NCBI GenBank assembly: GCA_000314955.1
Contig: BAEM01000062.1
Coordinates: forward strand, 1-53,348
Reading direction: 5' to 3'
Length of the DNA: 53,348 nucleotides
Source: Paraglaciecola chathamensis S18K6
GTDB lineage: Bacteria > Pseudomonadota > Gammaproteobacteria > Enterobacterales > Alteromonadaceae
Shown: positions 9,697-19,492 of the stretch, in pieces
Numbering within the stretch: position 1 is the first letter of the stretch
Layout of the letters: the number at the start of each line of letters is the position of its first letter
Made by a program: the position numbers and the translations under genes
Notes under the pieces: model-generated
What the model was told of the DNA's origin: nothing
Databases searched by the model: none
What the model saw: the letters and a program-made list of their open reading frames with translations, nothing else

Positions 9697-9824
9697 AGCC
9701 CCACATAATATCAATTGACGAAGCTAGACTAAAGAGTGAATAAATAGTTTTAGCGATTCCGTGAATTCTTGGTAAGCTATTGACACTAAGGAAATTAATA
9801 TACCGGCCAGTTGAAGAGGTAGAA

Positions 9825-10238
9825 ATGCGCATTGTCAGATTATTTGCTACTTGCCTAGTGCTACTTAGTACACTGCTATCGCCTTCTTTTGCGCAAGAAG
9901 CGCCAAGCAAGCAATTTGCCTATTTTGGCCTAGAGCCTGATATCGTGACGAATTATTTAGGCAACAGTAATCGTAAGTTAGGCTACGTGCGCATTACCAT
10001 CGAATTGATGCTTGAAGATGTGAACGATTTAGAAAAAGCAGATCATCACTCTCCCTTGCTACGCGCCACCGCCATTGAAATCCTTGGCCGTCAACCGGAA
10101 GAGCGAGTCAAATCTCTTACTGGTCGTGAAGATATTCGACGCACTTTTTTAGATACCATGCGTAAATTGATGAAGGAAGAAACGGGCTCGAATATGATTA
10201 AAGACGTTATCTTCACCAAATACATCTATTACGGTTAA
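9825..10238 (+). CDS. Secreted stand-alone FliL-like protein
   Basis: A 137-residue protein with the FliL domain (YLG-N-RKLGYVRITIELMLED, then a RATAIEILGRQPEERVKSLTGRE segment and the helix IRRTFLDTMRKLMKEE, ending VIFTKYIYYG). Ordinary FliL is anchored by one transmembrane helix and supports the flagellar stator. Here the hydrophobic N-terminus ends in SFAQ, a good signal-peptidase site, so the protein is probably a free periplasmic form. No flagellar gene is nearby. The ATG at 9825 has AGAGG just upstream, whereas an earlier in-frame start at 9780 would hide the signal peptide. Alteromonadales often carry such an orphan FliL paralogue; its job is not established. Confidence 0.82.
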   Translation: MRIVRLFATCLVLLSTLLSPSFAQEAPSKQFAYFGLEPDIVTNYLGNSNRKLGYVRITIELMLEDVNDLEKADHHSPLLRATAIEILGRQPEERVKSLTGREDIRRTFLDTMRKLMKEETGSNMIKDVIFTKYIYYG

Positions 10239-10323
10239 AATCATTTAAGGGCGCTTCAAAAATCGCTCGTTGCTTACCTGCACCCAACCTACCTCAGTAG
10301 CAAAACAGAGATAGGTTTTAGCC

Positions 10324-11175
10324 CTACCCTTTTTTGCTCGTAAAACGGCTTAATATAAATGCAAAAAAACAACCACTTATCAAGCCAACTGTGTGAGCAG
10401 TATTGGCCATACTGACCCAAAGAATATCGGCATAGCCCACTACCAACCATACCAATAAAAAGCCAATTAACGGTTTAGGCATCATGAGGCCCCAAGACGG
10501 CCGCAACCACCCTAACCACCACACGCAGCCAACCAATGCATAAACCACACCTGATAAACCACCGAAATTTTCACCGCTGACTAACAATTGGCCAATGTTT
10601 GATAATAAAGCTGAAAACAGAAACAGCATGACCAGTGTCGCACGACCTAGCAGGCGCTCTATTTGACCGCCGAGAGTCCACCACCAGAGTAAATTAAATA
10701 CGATGTGTAGTACCGAAAAATGAATAAGCGCTGGGCCGATTAAACGCCACCATTGGTGATTTTCCAACAGCTGTGGCAGAGGCTCTATTGCCAGCACCTT
10801 GTATGGCCAAAAAAAGCCGACCATAGCCAACAAATACACCAGCAAACACGTGAGCAAAATACTCGTGGTGACGGGTATATCGCGCAGCTGCTGCCACATA
10901 CCGTTTAAAGAAACACCCGAGTTTCTGTCGCTTAACGTCACCGTTTGGCCGCTATCCCACGCCGCTTGCTGATATTTTTTGTCCTGAGGGAATTGAATAA
11001 ATTCACTGGCGATATCGCTGGCAACATCCTTGTCTGACTCATTGAGAAGTTGCACAGCGTGCTCGCCACTTTGAAAAGAGTATTGCGCCACAATACCCTG
11101 ACTATTCAAATAGTTAGTTAGTAATCGAGCAGCGCGTTCTTGATTAAAACTAACCAGCAGGAAAGGCATGGACAT
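10324..11175 (-). CDS. glpG: Rhomboid intramembrane serine protease GlpG
   Basis: An inner-membrane protease of about 283 residues that cuts transmembrane helices. A cytosolic N-terminal domain (residues 1-90) with the GlpG fold precedes six membrane helices. The catalytic Ser is in GLSGVVYALVG and the catalytic His in NTAHTVGL; the WWW/HIVFNLLWWWTLG region carries the His-Asn pair of the oxyanion hole. It starts three bases after the glpE stop, so the two are co-transcribed, as in E. coli glpEG, but no glpR or glpD is present. Its C-terminus faces the fliL-like gene across 85 bases without a clear terminator. Confidence 0.95.
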   Translation of the reverse strand: MSMPFLLVSFNQERAARLLTNYLNSQGIVAQYSFQSGEHAVQLLNESDKDVASDIASEFIQFPQDKKYQQAAWDSGQTVTLSDRNSGVSLNGMWQQLRDIPVTTSILLTCLLVYLLAMVGFFWPYKVLAIEPLPQLLENHQWWRLIGPALIHFSVLHIVFNLLWWWTLGGQIERLLGRATLVMLFLFSALLSNIGQLLVSGENFGGLSGVVYALVGCVWWLGWLRPSWGLMMPKPLIGFLLVWLVVGYADILWVSMANTAHTVGLISGCFFAFILSRFTSKKG

Positions 11176-11178
11176 GCG

Positions 11179-11499
11179 CTATTCACCACTAACGAAAGGC
11201 AAGCTTTGACGCCAGGCTTCAAAGCCTCCGTCCATGCTATACACTTCTTCAAACCCTTGATGAATCAAGAACTGAGCAGCTTGTTGACTACTGACACCGT
11301 GATAACAGCAAACGATAACCGGCGTATCAAAATCCGTTTTCTGGGTGAAGTTTACTAACGTTCCATTGGTTAAATGCACTGCGCCTTCAATATGTCCTGC
11401 TACAAACGATTGTTCGTCACGAATATCCACCAACCGAGCTTGTTTCGCTGCCAGTTTTTGCTGTGTGTCCTGCACTGAAATGTGTGCGAATTGCTCCAT
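11179..11499 (-). CDS. glpE: Thiosulfate sulfurtransferase GlpE (rhodanese)
   Basis: A single-domain cytoplasmic rhodanese of 106 residues that moves sulfane sulfur from thiosulfate to thiol acceptors or cyanide. The active-site loop is CCYHGVSS; by match to the E. coli CYHG loop the second Cys is catalytic. The substrate-side segment [21 protein letters not shown] is typical of the family. It is the first gene of the glpE-glpG pair and lies 15 bases downstream of the tdh stop, so it may also be transcribed with kbl-tdh. Confidence 0.94.
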   Translation of the reverse strand: MEQFAHISVQDTQQKLAAKQARLVDIRDEQSFVAGHIEGAVHLTNGTLVNFTQKTDFDTPVIVCCYHGVSSQQAAQFLIHQGFEEVYSMDGGFEAWRQSLPFVSGE

Positions 11500-11514
11500 T
11501 GTTCTACCTTTTGA

Positions 11515-12537
11515 TTACCAGTTTAATATGACTTTGCCTGAATGGCCTGAGCCCATGGTATCAAATCCTTGCTGAAACTCATCGATATTAAATTGATGAG
11601 TAATAATCGGTGCTAAATCTAACCCGCCTTGAATAAGACTTGCCATTTTGTACCAAGTCTCAAACATTTCTCGGCCATAAATCCCTTTAATCACCAGCCC
11701 CTTGAAAATCACCTTATTCCAATCAACGGCAACATCTCCGGGGGGAATACCAAGCATGGCCACTTTACCGCCATGGTTCATCTTGTCTAACATATCGCGA
11801 AATGCTGCTGGCACACCTGACATCTCAAGTCCGACATCAAACCCTTCGCTCATGCCAAGGTCATTCATGACGTCTTTTAGGTTTTCCTTGGCAACATTCA
11901 CCGCACGGGTAGCACCCATCTTACGCGCCAAATCTAAGCGATATTCATTGATGTCGGTAATGACGACGTGGCGGGCTCCAACATGCTGAGCCACCGCAGC
12001 GGCCATAACGCCTATGGGACCGGCGCCTGTAATCAATACATCTTCCCCGACTAAATCAAATGACAGTGCGGTGTGTACCGCATTACCAAATGGGTCAAAA
12101 ATCGCAGCTAAATCATCTGAAATATTGTCTGGAATTTTAAACGCATTAAACGCTGGAATAGACAAATATTCAGCGAATGCGCCCGGACGATCAACCCCGA
12201 CGCCTGATGTATTGCGGCATAAGTGACGGCGACCTGCGCGGCAATTTCGGCAATGACCACAGGTTATGTGTCCTTCACCTGAAACACGATCACCGATTGA
12301 AAAACCTCGGACTTCTTCACCGATTTCAACCACTTCTCCCACATATTCATGCCCCACCACCATGGGAACAGGGATCGTTTTTTGCGACCACTCGTCCCAG
12401 TTATAGATGTGCATATCAGTGCCACAGATAGCGGTTTTACGAATTTTAATCAATAAGTCATTGTGGCCTACAACCGGCAATTCACTGTCGTGAAGCCAGA
12501 TGCCTTTTTCCGATTTGAGCTTGGCGAGGGATTTCAT
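11515..12537 (-). CDS. tdh: L-threonine 3-dehydrogenase
   Basis: An NAD-dependent, zinc-containing medium-chain dehydrogenase that oxidises L-threonine to 2-amino-3-ketobutyrate. The 340 residues align almost throughout with E. coli Tdh: catalytic-zinc ligands in [14 protein letters not shown] and GHEYVGE, structural-zinc cysteines in [15 protein letters not shown], and the nucleotide fold in [13 protein letters not shown]. Its ATG overlaps the TGA stop of kbl (ATGA), so the two are translationally coupled and their products act in sequence. Confidence 0.97.
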   Translation of the reverse strand: MKSLAKLKSEKGIWLHDSELPVVGHNDLLIKIRKTAICGTDMHIYNWDEWSQKTIPVPMVVGHEYVGEVVEIGEEVRGFSIGDRVSGEGHITCGHCRNCRAGRRHLCRNTSGVGVDRPGAFAEYLSIPAFNAFKIPDNISDDLAAIFDPFGNAVHTALSFDLVGEDVLITGAGPIGVMAAAVAQHVGARHVVITDINEYRLDLARKMGATRAVNVAKENLKDVMNDLGMSEGFDVGLEMSGVPAAFRDMLDKMNHGGKVAMLGIPPGDVAVDWNKVIFKGLVIKGIYGREMFETWYKMASLIQGGLDLAPIITHQFNIDEFQQGFDTMGSGHSGKVILNW

Positions 12538-13730
12538 TTAATCACTCCTAACTCTTTTCCTACTTCGATAAAAGCATCAACCGCGCGGTCAATCTGTTCG
12601 ATACTATGAGCAGCCGACATTTGCGTACGAATACGCGCTTGATCCTTTGGTACCACTGGGAAAGAAAAACCGACAACATAGATGCCGCGTTCGAGCATTT
12701 TGTCAGCCATATCACTGGCTAATTTTGCATCCCCTAACATCACCGGAATAATAGCGTGGTCTTTACCTGATAGCGTAAAACCTGCTTGCTCCATGCGGGT
12801 GCGGAAATGAGTGCTATTACGTTTTAACTGAGCTCGTAACTCGTGCCCCTCAGCTAACATATCAAACACTTTAAGCGATGCTGAAACTATAGGCGGCGCA
12901 ACAGAGTTAGAAAACAAATAAGGACGAGAGCGTTGACGCAGCCAATCAACCACCTCTTTTTTACCCGACGTGTACCCGCCCGAAGCACCGCCTAGCGCTT
13001 TACCTAAAGTACCAGTAATAATGTCTACACGGCCCATCACGTCACAGTACTCGTGGCTACCTCGTCCTTGCTCACCCACAAAGCCTGTGGCATGACAGTC
13101 GTCGACCATCACTAAAGCACCGTATTGATCGGCTAGGTCACAAATACCAGCTAGATCAGCAATAACACCATCCATGGAAAACACCCCGTCGGTTGCAATC
13201 ACTATCGTTTGCGCACCTTCACTCTTGGCTTTTTCTAATTGGACCGCCAAGGCTTGCATATCGTTATTGGCATAACGGTAGCGCTTTGCCTTACACAATC
13301 GCACACCATCAATGATACTGGCATGATTAAGAGCATCGGAAATGATCGCATCGTCTGGGCCTAAGATGGTTTCAAATAACCCTCCATTTGCATCGAAACA
13401 CGAGGGATACAAAATAGTATCTTGCATACCTAAAAAGGCGCTAATTTTATCTTCCAGCGCTTTGTGTATGTCTTGAGTACCGCAAATAAAACGTACCGAG
13501 GCCATACCGAATCCATGGCTGTCCAAACCTTCTTTTGCAGCGTTGATTAGCTCTTGGTTATTAGCCAAACCAAGGTAGTTATTGGCGCAAAAATTCAGTA
13601 CTTGCTGGTTATCACTCACTTGAATATCAGCACTTTGTTGCGACTGGATAACCCGCTCAGTTTTGTAAAGACCTTGCGCTTTAGTATCGCTAAGCTGCTG
13701 CGCTAAGCGATCGTAGAAGGCTTGTTTCAT
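12534..13730 (-). CDS. kbl: 2-amino-3-ketobutyrate CoA ligase
   Basis: A PLP-dependent alpha-oxoamine synthase of 398 residues that cleaves 2-amino-3-ketobutyrate with CoA to glycine and acetyl-CoA. The PLP lysine lies in [15 protein letters not shown] and the cofactor-ring His/Asp in [11 protein letters not shown]; the N-terminal [12 protein letters not shown] is a family hallmark. It is the first gene of the kbl-tdh operon for threonine breakdown. The 130 bases upstream show no operator that I recognise. Confidence 0.97.
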   Translation of the reverse strand: MKQAFYDRLAQQLSDTKAQGLYKTERVIQSQQSADIQVSDNQQVLNFCANNYLGLANNQELINAAKEGLDSHGFGMASVRFICGTQDIHKALEDKISAFLGMQDTILYPSCFDANGGLFETILGPDDAIISDALNHASIIDGVRLCKAKRYRYANNDMQALAVQLEKAKSEGAQTIVIATDGVFSMDGVIADLAGICDLADQYGALVMVDDCHATGFVGEQGRGSHEYCDVMGRVDIITGTLGKALGGASGGYTSGKKEVVDWLRQRSRPYLFSNSVAPPIVSASLKVFDMLAEGHELRAQLKRNSTHFRTRMEQAGFTLSGKDHAIIPVMLGDAKLASDMADKMLERGIYVVGFSFPVVPKDQARIRTQMSAAHSIEQIDRAVDAFIEVGKELGVIK

Positions 13731-13860
13731 GAACTGTCCTCGAAAAATAGTAAGATGCGCGAATATTAAAGCATAATGAGGGCCCGACGCGAATAATCAA
13801 TTCAATTATCGCCGTAAAGGATCGCAGAGAACGTCATCGTTGTTTTACATTACTTCGTGG

Positions 13861-16308
13861 TTAAAATGACAAATCGAAACGCTTCCACACTCCGTCATTA
13901 AGTTTGCTAGGCAATGCTGGATAAAGTTCTTCTTCCAATACGGGCTTGGAAATATAGTAGCCTTGGGCTATGTCGCAACGCATGGTGCTTAAGGTACTGA
14001 GCTGCGTTTCGGTTTCAACACCTTCCGCAACAACTTTCATTCCTAGTTTTCGAACCATAGCAACAGTGGATTTTACAATTTGCTTGTCTGCACTACTGTT
14101 TTCCATACCTGCAATGAAGCTTCGATCGATTTTAATAATATCCACGGGCAACTGGGATAAATAGGCCAGAGAAGAATAACCGGTGCCAAAATCATCTATG
14201 GAAAAGCTAAAACCAAGCGCTTTTAGTTGATGCATTATGCCTTTGGTTTGTTCGATGTCAGCAACAACGGTACGTTCGGTCAACTCTAACTCGATTTGAT
14301 CAGCTCCCTGATCACTTTGCGCTAATTGCTCTCGCATAAAATTGATGAGATTAGGATCTAAAAACTGACTAGCAGACAAATTTACAGCGATGCGATAGCC
14401 GCTCATACCCAGGCTTTCTAGATGAGCCAAAATGCTAAAAGCTCGCTTGATCCCCCAATAGCCTAGGGTAATCATGCTCTCTGAATTTTCCATAATAGGA
14501 ATAAACTCATCAGGCATAATGTAGCCACTTTTCGGGTGAAGCCAGCGAATTAGTGCCTCAAACCCAACGAGCTTACCTGTGGTAATATCGATTTGTGCTT
14601 GTAATGCGAATTTAAACTGCTCTTGCAATAGGGCATCTCTGACATCATGCTCGATCTCAATATGCCTCATTACTTGGGTGCTCATCCCCTCATTGAACAA
14701 GGTGTAACGATCACCGCCTGCATCCTTTGACGCGTACATCGCGATATCAGCTTGACGCACTAAATCATCTACCGTGACATTTTGCCCATCGCACGAAGTA
14801 ATCCCAAGACTTACTGAGGTGTAAAAGCGCTGAGCACCTATCTCCACTGACTCGCGAAACTTAGCAACTAACTTTTCAGCGAGGGTGATGCCGTTACTGA
14901 CCTCATCAATTTCCTGTAACACGATGACAAACTCGTCTCCACCAAAACGACTAATCACATCTGACTCTCGCAAATTACTACGCAATCGCTGGGCAGCTGC
15001 CATTAAAAATTCGTCTCCGATACCATGGCCGTAACTGTCATTGATTTTACGAAAGTTATCAAAGTCCAATAAAATGACCACGAGCGACCCGGGAGCGCGC
15101 GATAAAGCTGCAATTTTTTTACGCAACACAAAGTTAAGCATATTGCGATTTGGCAGGCCCGTGAGTCGGTCGTACATTGCGATATTTTCCAGTTCACGGG
15201 TGTTCTGTTCTATTTTTCCATCCATGGACTCTAACTGTTCACCCAACAAATTTGTCGAATGTTGCACGTCATCTATCTCATCTAAAAACATACGACTACG
15301 GGTAAACTGCAAGGTATTAAACTCATCGTATTTTTTTTGCGCTAATAACGGTAAGCGTTTCGCGACAATGAGCAAGCGCCTACGTAAACGCTCCGCCATC
15401 ACAAAAAAGGCTAAAATGCACAATAAAACTGTGATGGCAGAGATAATAATCACTCCCTTTTGATAACTTTCGTGTCTGGCCCACTCATCGCTGATATCGT
15501 GCACAGCCAATAGGTAGGCACTGTCCGCTTGAGTGTCATCAACAGGCAGTAAATTCAACAGGAATGCTTGTTGGCCCATGACTAAGCGATACCCTTTGTC
15601 TAGCACCATATCAAATGAGACTGTTTCAGGGATTAACTTGAGTAACGCACTAATTTCTTGTCGCTTAATATAGGAAATCGGCGACTGTATTTGCGCGTCG
15701 CGAAGCGCGGGCGCCTCGGACGACTTATCTCTCGCCACTAGGGCTAACTCTGCCAATGTAGAGCGATTCAGAGCAGCCATCATTTCCAGTAAAGATGTAC
15801 TGGCGGTTAACACCAGCAACTCGCCACTGGCGGATAAAATAGGCATGCTAATTAAATGAAAGCATGATTGTTTACACAAAATATTAGTAATGGAGGATTG
15901 ATTAACTAGCGTTTGCTGAACACTGGTTCTCACATAATCTGGCACATGCTCATGGTTGGCAAATATAACGCCTTGCTGATGATCAAATAACCAAAGACTG
16001 TTCACTTGCCAATTTAACTGCAAATAGTCAAATTCTTCTCGAATAAACTCAGCGGTAGCCTGAGGGTTATCAGTGATATCTTCATGCAGATGAATAAACG
16101 ATTCAAACCACAACTCAATTCGATTGCTTAGCATCTCTCGAATAAGATGCATTTGACTTAAATCTTTATCGTGTAGCGCTTGTTGCTGACTTAAATAATC
16201 TTGGTCATTTTTGTCAATCCAGATGAATGTCAAAAGGACACTGGCAATCAGTAAAAAACCGATCAGCAGGCCCATGATCTTCCATGGCAAGCTAACAAAT
16301 ATACGCAT
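13861..16308 (-). CDS. Membrane GGDEF/EAL c-di-GMP enzyme
   Basis: An 815-residue inner-membrane signalling protein: transmembrane helix (about 8-30), a periplasmic sensor region with a Cys pair (LCKQSC) to about residue 280, a second helix (283-303), a short linker, GGDEF (about 370-535) and EAL (550-805). GGDEF is intact with RESD upstream, matching the RxxD inhibitory site. The EAL domain keeps FEALIRW, ELTE, DDFGTGYSS, KIDRSF, AEGVET and QGY, so phosphodiesterase activity is expected and the protein may be bifunctional. The ATG at 16308 begins two bases after the stop of the barrel gene, so it is the last gene of a three-gene operon and probably answers what those two gene products sense. 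Confidence 0.92.
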   Translation of the reverse strand: MRIFVSLPWKIMGLLIGFLLIASVLLTFIWIDKNDQDYLSQQQALHDKDLSQMHLIREMLSNRIELWFESFIHLHEDITDNPQATAEFIREEFDYLQLNWQVNSLWLFDHQQGVIFANHEHVPDYVRTSVQQTLVNQSSITNILCKQSCFHLISMPILSASGELLVLTASTSLLEMMAALNRSTLAELALVARDKSSEAPALRDAQIQSPISYIKRQEISALLKLIPETVSFDMVLDKGYRLVMGQQAFLLNLLPVDDTQADSAYLLAVHDISDEWARHESYQKGVIIISAITVLLCILAFFVMAERLRRRLLIVAKRLPLLAQKKYDEFNTLQFTRSRMFLDEIDDVQHSTNLLGEQLESMDGKIEQNTRELENIAMYDRLTGLPNRNMLNFVLRKKIAALSRAPGSLVVILLDFDNFRKINDSYGHGIGDEFLMAAAQRLRSNLRESDVISRFGGDEFVIVLQEIDEVSNGITLAEKLVAKFRESVEIGAQRFYTSVSLGITSCDGQNVTVDDLVRQADIAMYASKDAGGDRYTLFNEGMSTQVMRHIEIEHDVRDALLQEQFKFALQAQIDITTGKLVGFEALIRWLHPKSGYIMPDEFIPIMENSESMITLGYWGIKRAFSILAHLESLGMSGYRIAVNLSASQFLDPNLINFMREQLAQSDQGADQIELELTERTVVADIEQTKGIMHQLKALGFSFSIDDFGTGYSSLAYLSQLPVDIIKIDRSFIAGMENSSADKQIVKSTVAMVRKLGMKVVAEGVETETQLSTLSTMRCDIAQGYYISKPVLEEELYPALPSKLNDGVWKRFDLSF

Positions 16309-16310
16309 CG

Positions 16311-17492
16311 TTAAAACCAATAAATAATTTGCAGCGCCCAAATATCCCAATACTTGGAATCATTGGCCACAGTATCAGGAATAAAAACAGGTGCTAAACG
16401 CGCACGCCCTTTCACTTTATGAAACTCACCTCGAATTCGCCAATTGTTGGCGAAATCCCAAGACGCACCTAATGTGAGCTGATCGCGAAAGGCAAAATAA
16501 GCTGGTACAGCCCCGCCACTTGCTTGCTGGTATGCACTGCCATTACGATCGCGGTTATTCGCATCGAAAGTATCTATTGTGGCTAGTAACGTCACATCTG
16601 GGCTGACAAATAGTCGCCCTTGCACATACAAGCCTTCAGCAATGGCATCTGCGTCACGCTGATCAAAGAAAAAGCCCTGAAAATCAGTTTTTTCACGCAT
16701 GGCTTCAGCGTTAATATCCCAATATTCGGCGCTGTAAGACAGACTAAGCATAAAGCGCTCTAAAGCTACTTTTCCATCGGTAAAGATATCGTTATCACCA
16801 GCGTCGTAGCTAAAATCTGTTTTTAGCAAACTTCCACCTAATGACAATCCAGTGCCTAGCGGGCTAAATGAAACGCTAAACTGCGTATCAAAATCATGAT
16901 TAAGTTCACCAGTGGCCAAGGTAGACATTAAGTTTTCTGTTTGTTCTTGTTTGATTTGGGTATTGCCATAGCTCCAACGAATATCCCACTCGCCTAGGGA
17001 ATTAAGATGCTGAGCGGTCAGAGAAATACCATCGCTTCCCAACGACGCATTGCGAAATGCATCAAAGTAGGACGATTGGGGTAGCACAATCGAGGGCATC
17101 GTATGCGGCACGTCTCGAGTGGCGGAGTATAACCAATGATAATTTTTATAACGGCCAAAGTGAGCGTTGATGTTCCAGCGCGGGGAGTTAAGCACTTGGT
17201 AATCCAAAAACAGATAATCGATACGCACCCCCTCATCAAATCGATTGCCGCCATTGATGTATATCCCTTGTGCTGACACCCGAAGTTTTTGATTGATACG
17301 ATAGGAGGTGTTCAGGCCTACTTCTGTTAATCGATATGACACATCACCGTCATCATTTATATAATTACTGTCGTTAGCCTGAATAACACCCTGGGCACCA
17401 AACCCGTGCCACACAAGGTCGCCAGCAAGGGTTAATCCTGAAAATGTTAAACTGGATAGGAATAAGAGAAGAAACACGTTTTTTTGCATCAT
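16311..17492 (-). CDS. Outer-membrane beta-barrel, porin-like
   Basis: A 393-residue protein with a signal peptide (cut after LTLA, about residue 23) and a long series of alternating amphipathic strands ending in aromatic Phe (QIIYWF), the signature of an outer-membrane barrel. It resembles the alginate or phosphate-type porin-like proteins that accompany binding-protein and GGDEF genes, but I cannot name a substrate. It begins one base after the stop of the binding-protein gene, with an AGAGGGA ribosome site inside that gene, and is followed two bases later by the GGDEF/EAL gene. Confidence 0.82.
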   Translation of the reverse strand: MMQKNVFLLLFLSSLTFSGLTLAGDLVWHGFGAQGVIQANDSNYINDDGDVSYRLTEVGLNTSYRINQKLRVSAQGIYINGGNRFDEGVRIDYLFLDYQVLNSPRWNINAHFGRYKNYHWLYSATRDVPHTMPSIVLPQSSYFDAFRNASLGSDGISLTAQHLNSLGEWDIRWSYGNTQIKQEQTENLMSTLATGELNHDFDTQFSVSFSPLGTGLSLGGSLLKTDFSYDAGDNDIFTDGKVALERFMLSLSYSAEYWDINAEAMREKTDFQGFFFDQRDADAIAEGLYVQGRLFVSPDVTLLATIDTFDANNRDRNGSAYQQASGGAVPAYFAFRDQLTLGASWDFANNWRIRGEFHKVKGRARLAPVFIPDTVANDSKYWDIWALQIIYWF

Positions 17493-17493
17493 C

Positions 17494-17946
17494 TTATCCC
17501 TCTTTACTGATTTTTAATTCGCGCATACCTGGCGGTAGCGAACCAGAAATGACATAACCAATGGCTCCAGGCTCTTGACTCACCATATCAATCATATCTT
17601 GGCTATCGTCCACCAAAATCGGCTTCTCTCCTAACCCCGAATAAGCCAATTTATTCCACATTCTTTCAAGTTGATAAGGAAACATGCCGAGCACATTCTT
17701 GCAAAAGTGCTGATGAATAGGGTCTTGCTCGTGCAATACATATACTTTAATTGCTGAACCGTCTTCCCAGGTGGTTTGGCGCATTGAAAAGATCCAGCGC
17801 ACGCGGCTCTCACTTAAAGCGTTAATATTGACGTTATCGTTCACAATCACGCGTACTTTGGCTTGGTCAGCGTAAGTATGGTGTACCCCAAATAGCATCA
17901 CTAGAGCGAGCAACAGGCGAAAGCCGATGCGGCGAATATTCAGCAA
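17494..17946 (-). CDS. Small periplasmic phosphate-binding-like protein
   Basis: A 150-residue exported protein (signal peptide ending TYAD near residue 27) with the PstS-like fold seen in small periplasmic proteins: VIVNDNVNINALSESRVRWIFSMRQTTWEDG, then HQHFCKNVLGM and EPGAIGYV. It is about half the length of a transport PstS and has no permease nearby, so it is more likely a sensor ligand-binder or adaptor than a transporter subunit. As the first gene of an operon with a barrel and a GGDEF/EAL protein, it may hand a signal across the periplasm. That role is inferred. Confidence 0.78.
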   Translation of the reverse strand: MLNIRRIGFRLLLALVMLFGVHHTYADQAKVRVIVNDNVNINALSESRVRWIFSMRQTTWEDGSAIKVYVLHEQDPIHQHFCKNVLGMFPYQLERMWNKLAYSGLGEKPILVDDSQDMIDMVSQEPGAIGYVISGSLPPGMRELKISKEG

Positions 17947-18174
17947 AAAATACTCCTAATTAAATACCATTTTCTGAGAGTCAAAAACAACTGAAAGCAC
18001 AACTCCTTGTAATTTGAATAAGTTACAGAGTAAGTATTACTTGTTATTGTCTTTTATTACAGGAAATTTTTTATCCTATTCAAGGTATTGCACGTACTTC
18101 AATGCTCTCAAGCTTAGTCGAAAATCAACGAAATACTGTTAAAATGCCAACTGAACCTATTTGATGGTAATAAG

Positions 18175-19476
18175 ATGAAGTCCAGTTTCACTCCCAATAC
18201 AAAAGAAATATTAAGCCTATGGGGCTACACCTTGCTACTGAGTATTTTGTTACCCTTTGTATTTTTACATTTTTGTTTTCAATACGTCACTAAAAAACCC
18301 ACCTCTCCAGGGGCTCGAATTCAGCGATTCGGCGTAAAATTGCGTACGGCAGAAACGGGGGGGCTATTATTTCACTGTGTATCTGTAGGTGAAGTTGTTG
18401 CGGCAGCGAACGTCATAAATGCTATTCGCAGACATCAACCGTCTATCCCCGTGACCATTACGACCACCACGGCTACAGGGGCTAAACAAGTGACCAGTTT
18501 GTTTAAAGACACAGTAACCCACTGCTATTTACCGTTAGATTTGCCTTGGATGATGAGCCATTTACTAAAACAAGCTGCGCCTGCCCACGTTATCATTACT
18601 GAAGTGGAGCTTTGGCCGAATATGATTGACCAATGTTGGCGCAATGGGATCCCTGTATCGGTAATTAATGCGCGTATGACCAGTAATTCTATGCGTAGTT
18701 ACGAAAAAATTTCGGCACTTTTTAGCCCTATGCTGCACAAACTATATAAAATATGTGCGCAAGGTGATCGCGATTTCAAAAACTATCAGCAACTTCGCAC
18801 TCCAGAGCAAACGTTGCTGCTGACCAATAACATTAAATTTGAGCAAACGGTGCACCCAGAAGCCCACCAACTAGCCAGTGAATTTGCCCAGATGTTTAAT
18901 CTTGTTGACCGAGCCATTGTGGTTGCCGGTAGTTCTCATGCGCCAGAGGAGGCGGTCTTGCTAGAAGCTCATAAAACCGTGCTTCAACAATATCCTAAAA
19001 CGCTCCTTATTATTGTGCCTCGTCATCCTCAGCGCTTTGATGAGGTATATCAAATTTGCCAATCAAGTGGTTTACGCTGCATGCGCAGCTCTGACCAAAA
19101 CCCATGTGATGAAGACACACAAGTTTTGTTAGTCGATGAAATGGGTAAACTACAAGCCTTGTACGCATTGGCAACAATCGCGTTTGTCGGGGGCAGCATT
19201 GCTGATAGAGGGGGGCACAATGCGCTTGAACCCGCCGCATTTGAAGTGCCAATTTTAATGGGCCCCCACCGCTATAACAATCCAGCTATATGCCAAGTAC
19301 TCAGTGATGGCGGTGCATTATTTGAAGTGAATAATCCCCAGCAAGTCAGTCACAATGTTTTGCAATGGTTAGATGATGACGCATCTCGAACTCGCGCTGG
19401 GCAAGCCGGAAAACAGGTTTTACAAGAAAACAGTGGCGCGCTGAGCGCCACATTAGAGGCATTGGGTTTTAGCTAA
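18175..19476 (+). CDS. waaA: Kdo transferase WaaA
   Basis: A 433-residue, inner-membrane-anchored GT-B transferase that adds 3-deoxy-D-manno-octulosonate (Kdo) to lipid IVA. An N-terminal hydrophobic anchor (about 15-36) precedes the catalytic base region HCVSVGE and the family segment ITEVELWPNMI. The CMP-Kdo side shows VAGSSHAPEE, IIVPRHPQRFDEV, FVGGSIADRGGHNALEPAAF. It is transcribed away from the binding-protein operon across a 228-base gap and begins the lipopolysaccharide cluster. Whether it adds one or two Kdo cannot be read from sequence, but the Kdo kinase nearby fits a mono-Kdo, phosphorylated core. Confidence 0.95.
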   Translation: MKSSFTPNTKEILSLWGYTLLLSILLPFVFLHFCFQYVTKKPTSPGARIQRFGVKLRTAETGGLLFHCVSVGEVVAAANVINAIRRHQPSIPVTITTTTATGAKQVTSLFKDTVTHCYLPLDLPWMMSHLLKQAAPAHVIITEVELWPNMIDQCWRNGIPVSVINARMTSNSMRSYEKISALFSPMLHKLYKICAQGDRDFKNYQQLRTPEQTLLLTNNIKFEQTVHPEAHQLASEFAQMFNLVDRAIVVAGSSHAPEEAVLLEAHKTVLQQYPKTLLIIVPRHPQRFDEVYQICQSSGLRCMRSSDQNPCDEDTQVLLVDEMGKLQALYALATIAFVGGSIADRGGHNALEPAAFEVPILMGPHRYNNPAICQVLSDGGALFEVNNPQQVSHNVLQWLDDDASRTRAGQAGKQVLQENSGALSATLEALGFS

Positions 19477-19492
19477 AACCGCAAAACAAGGT

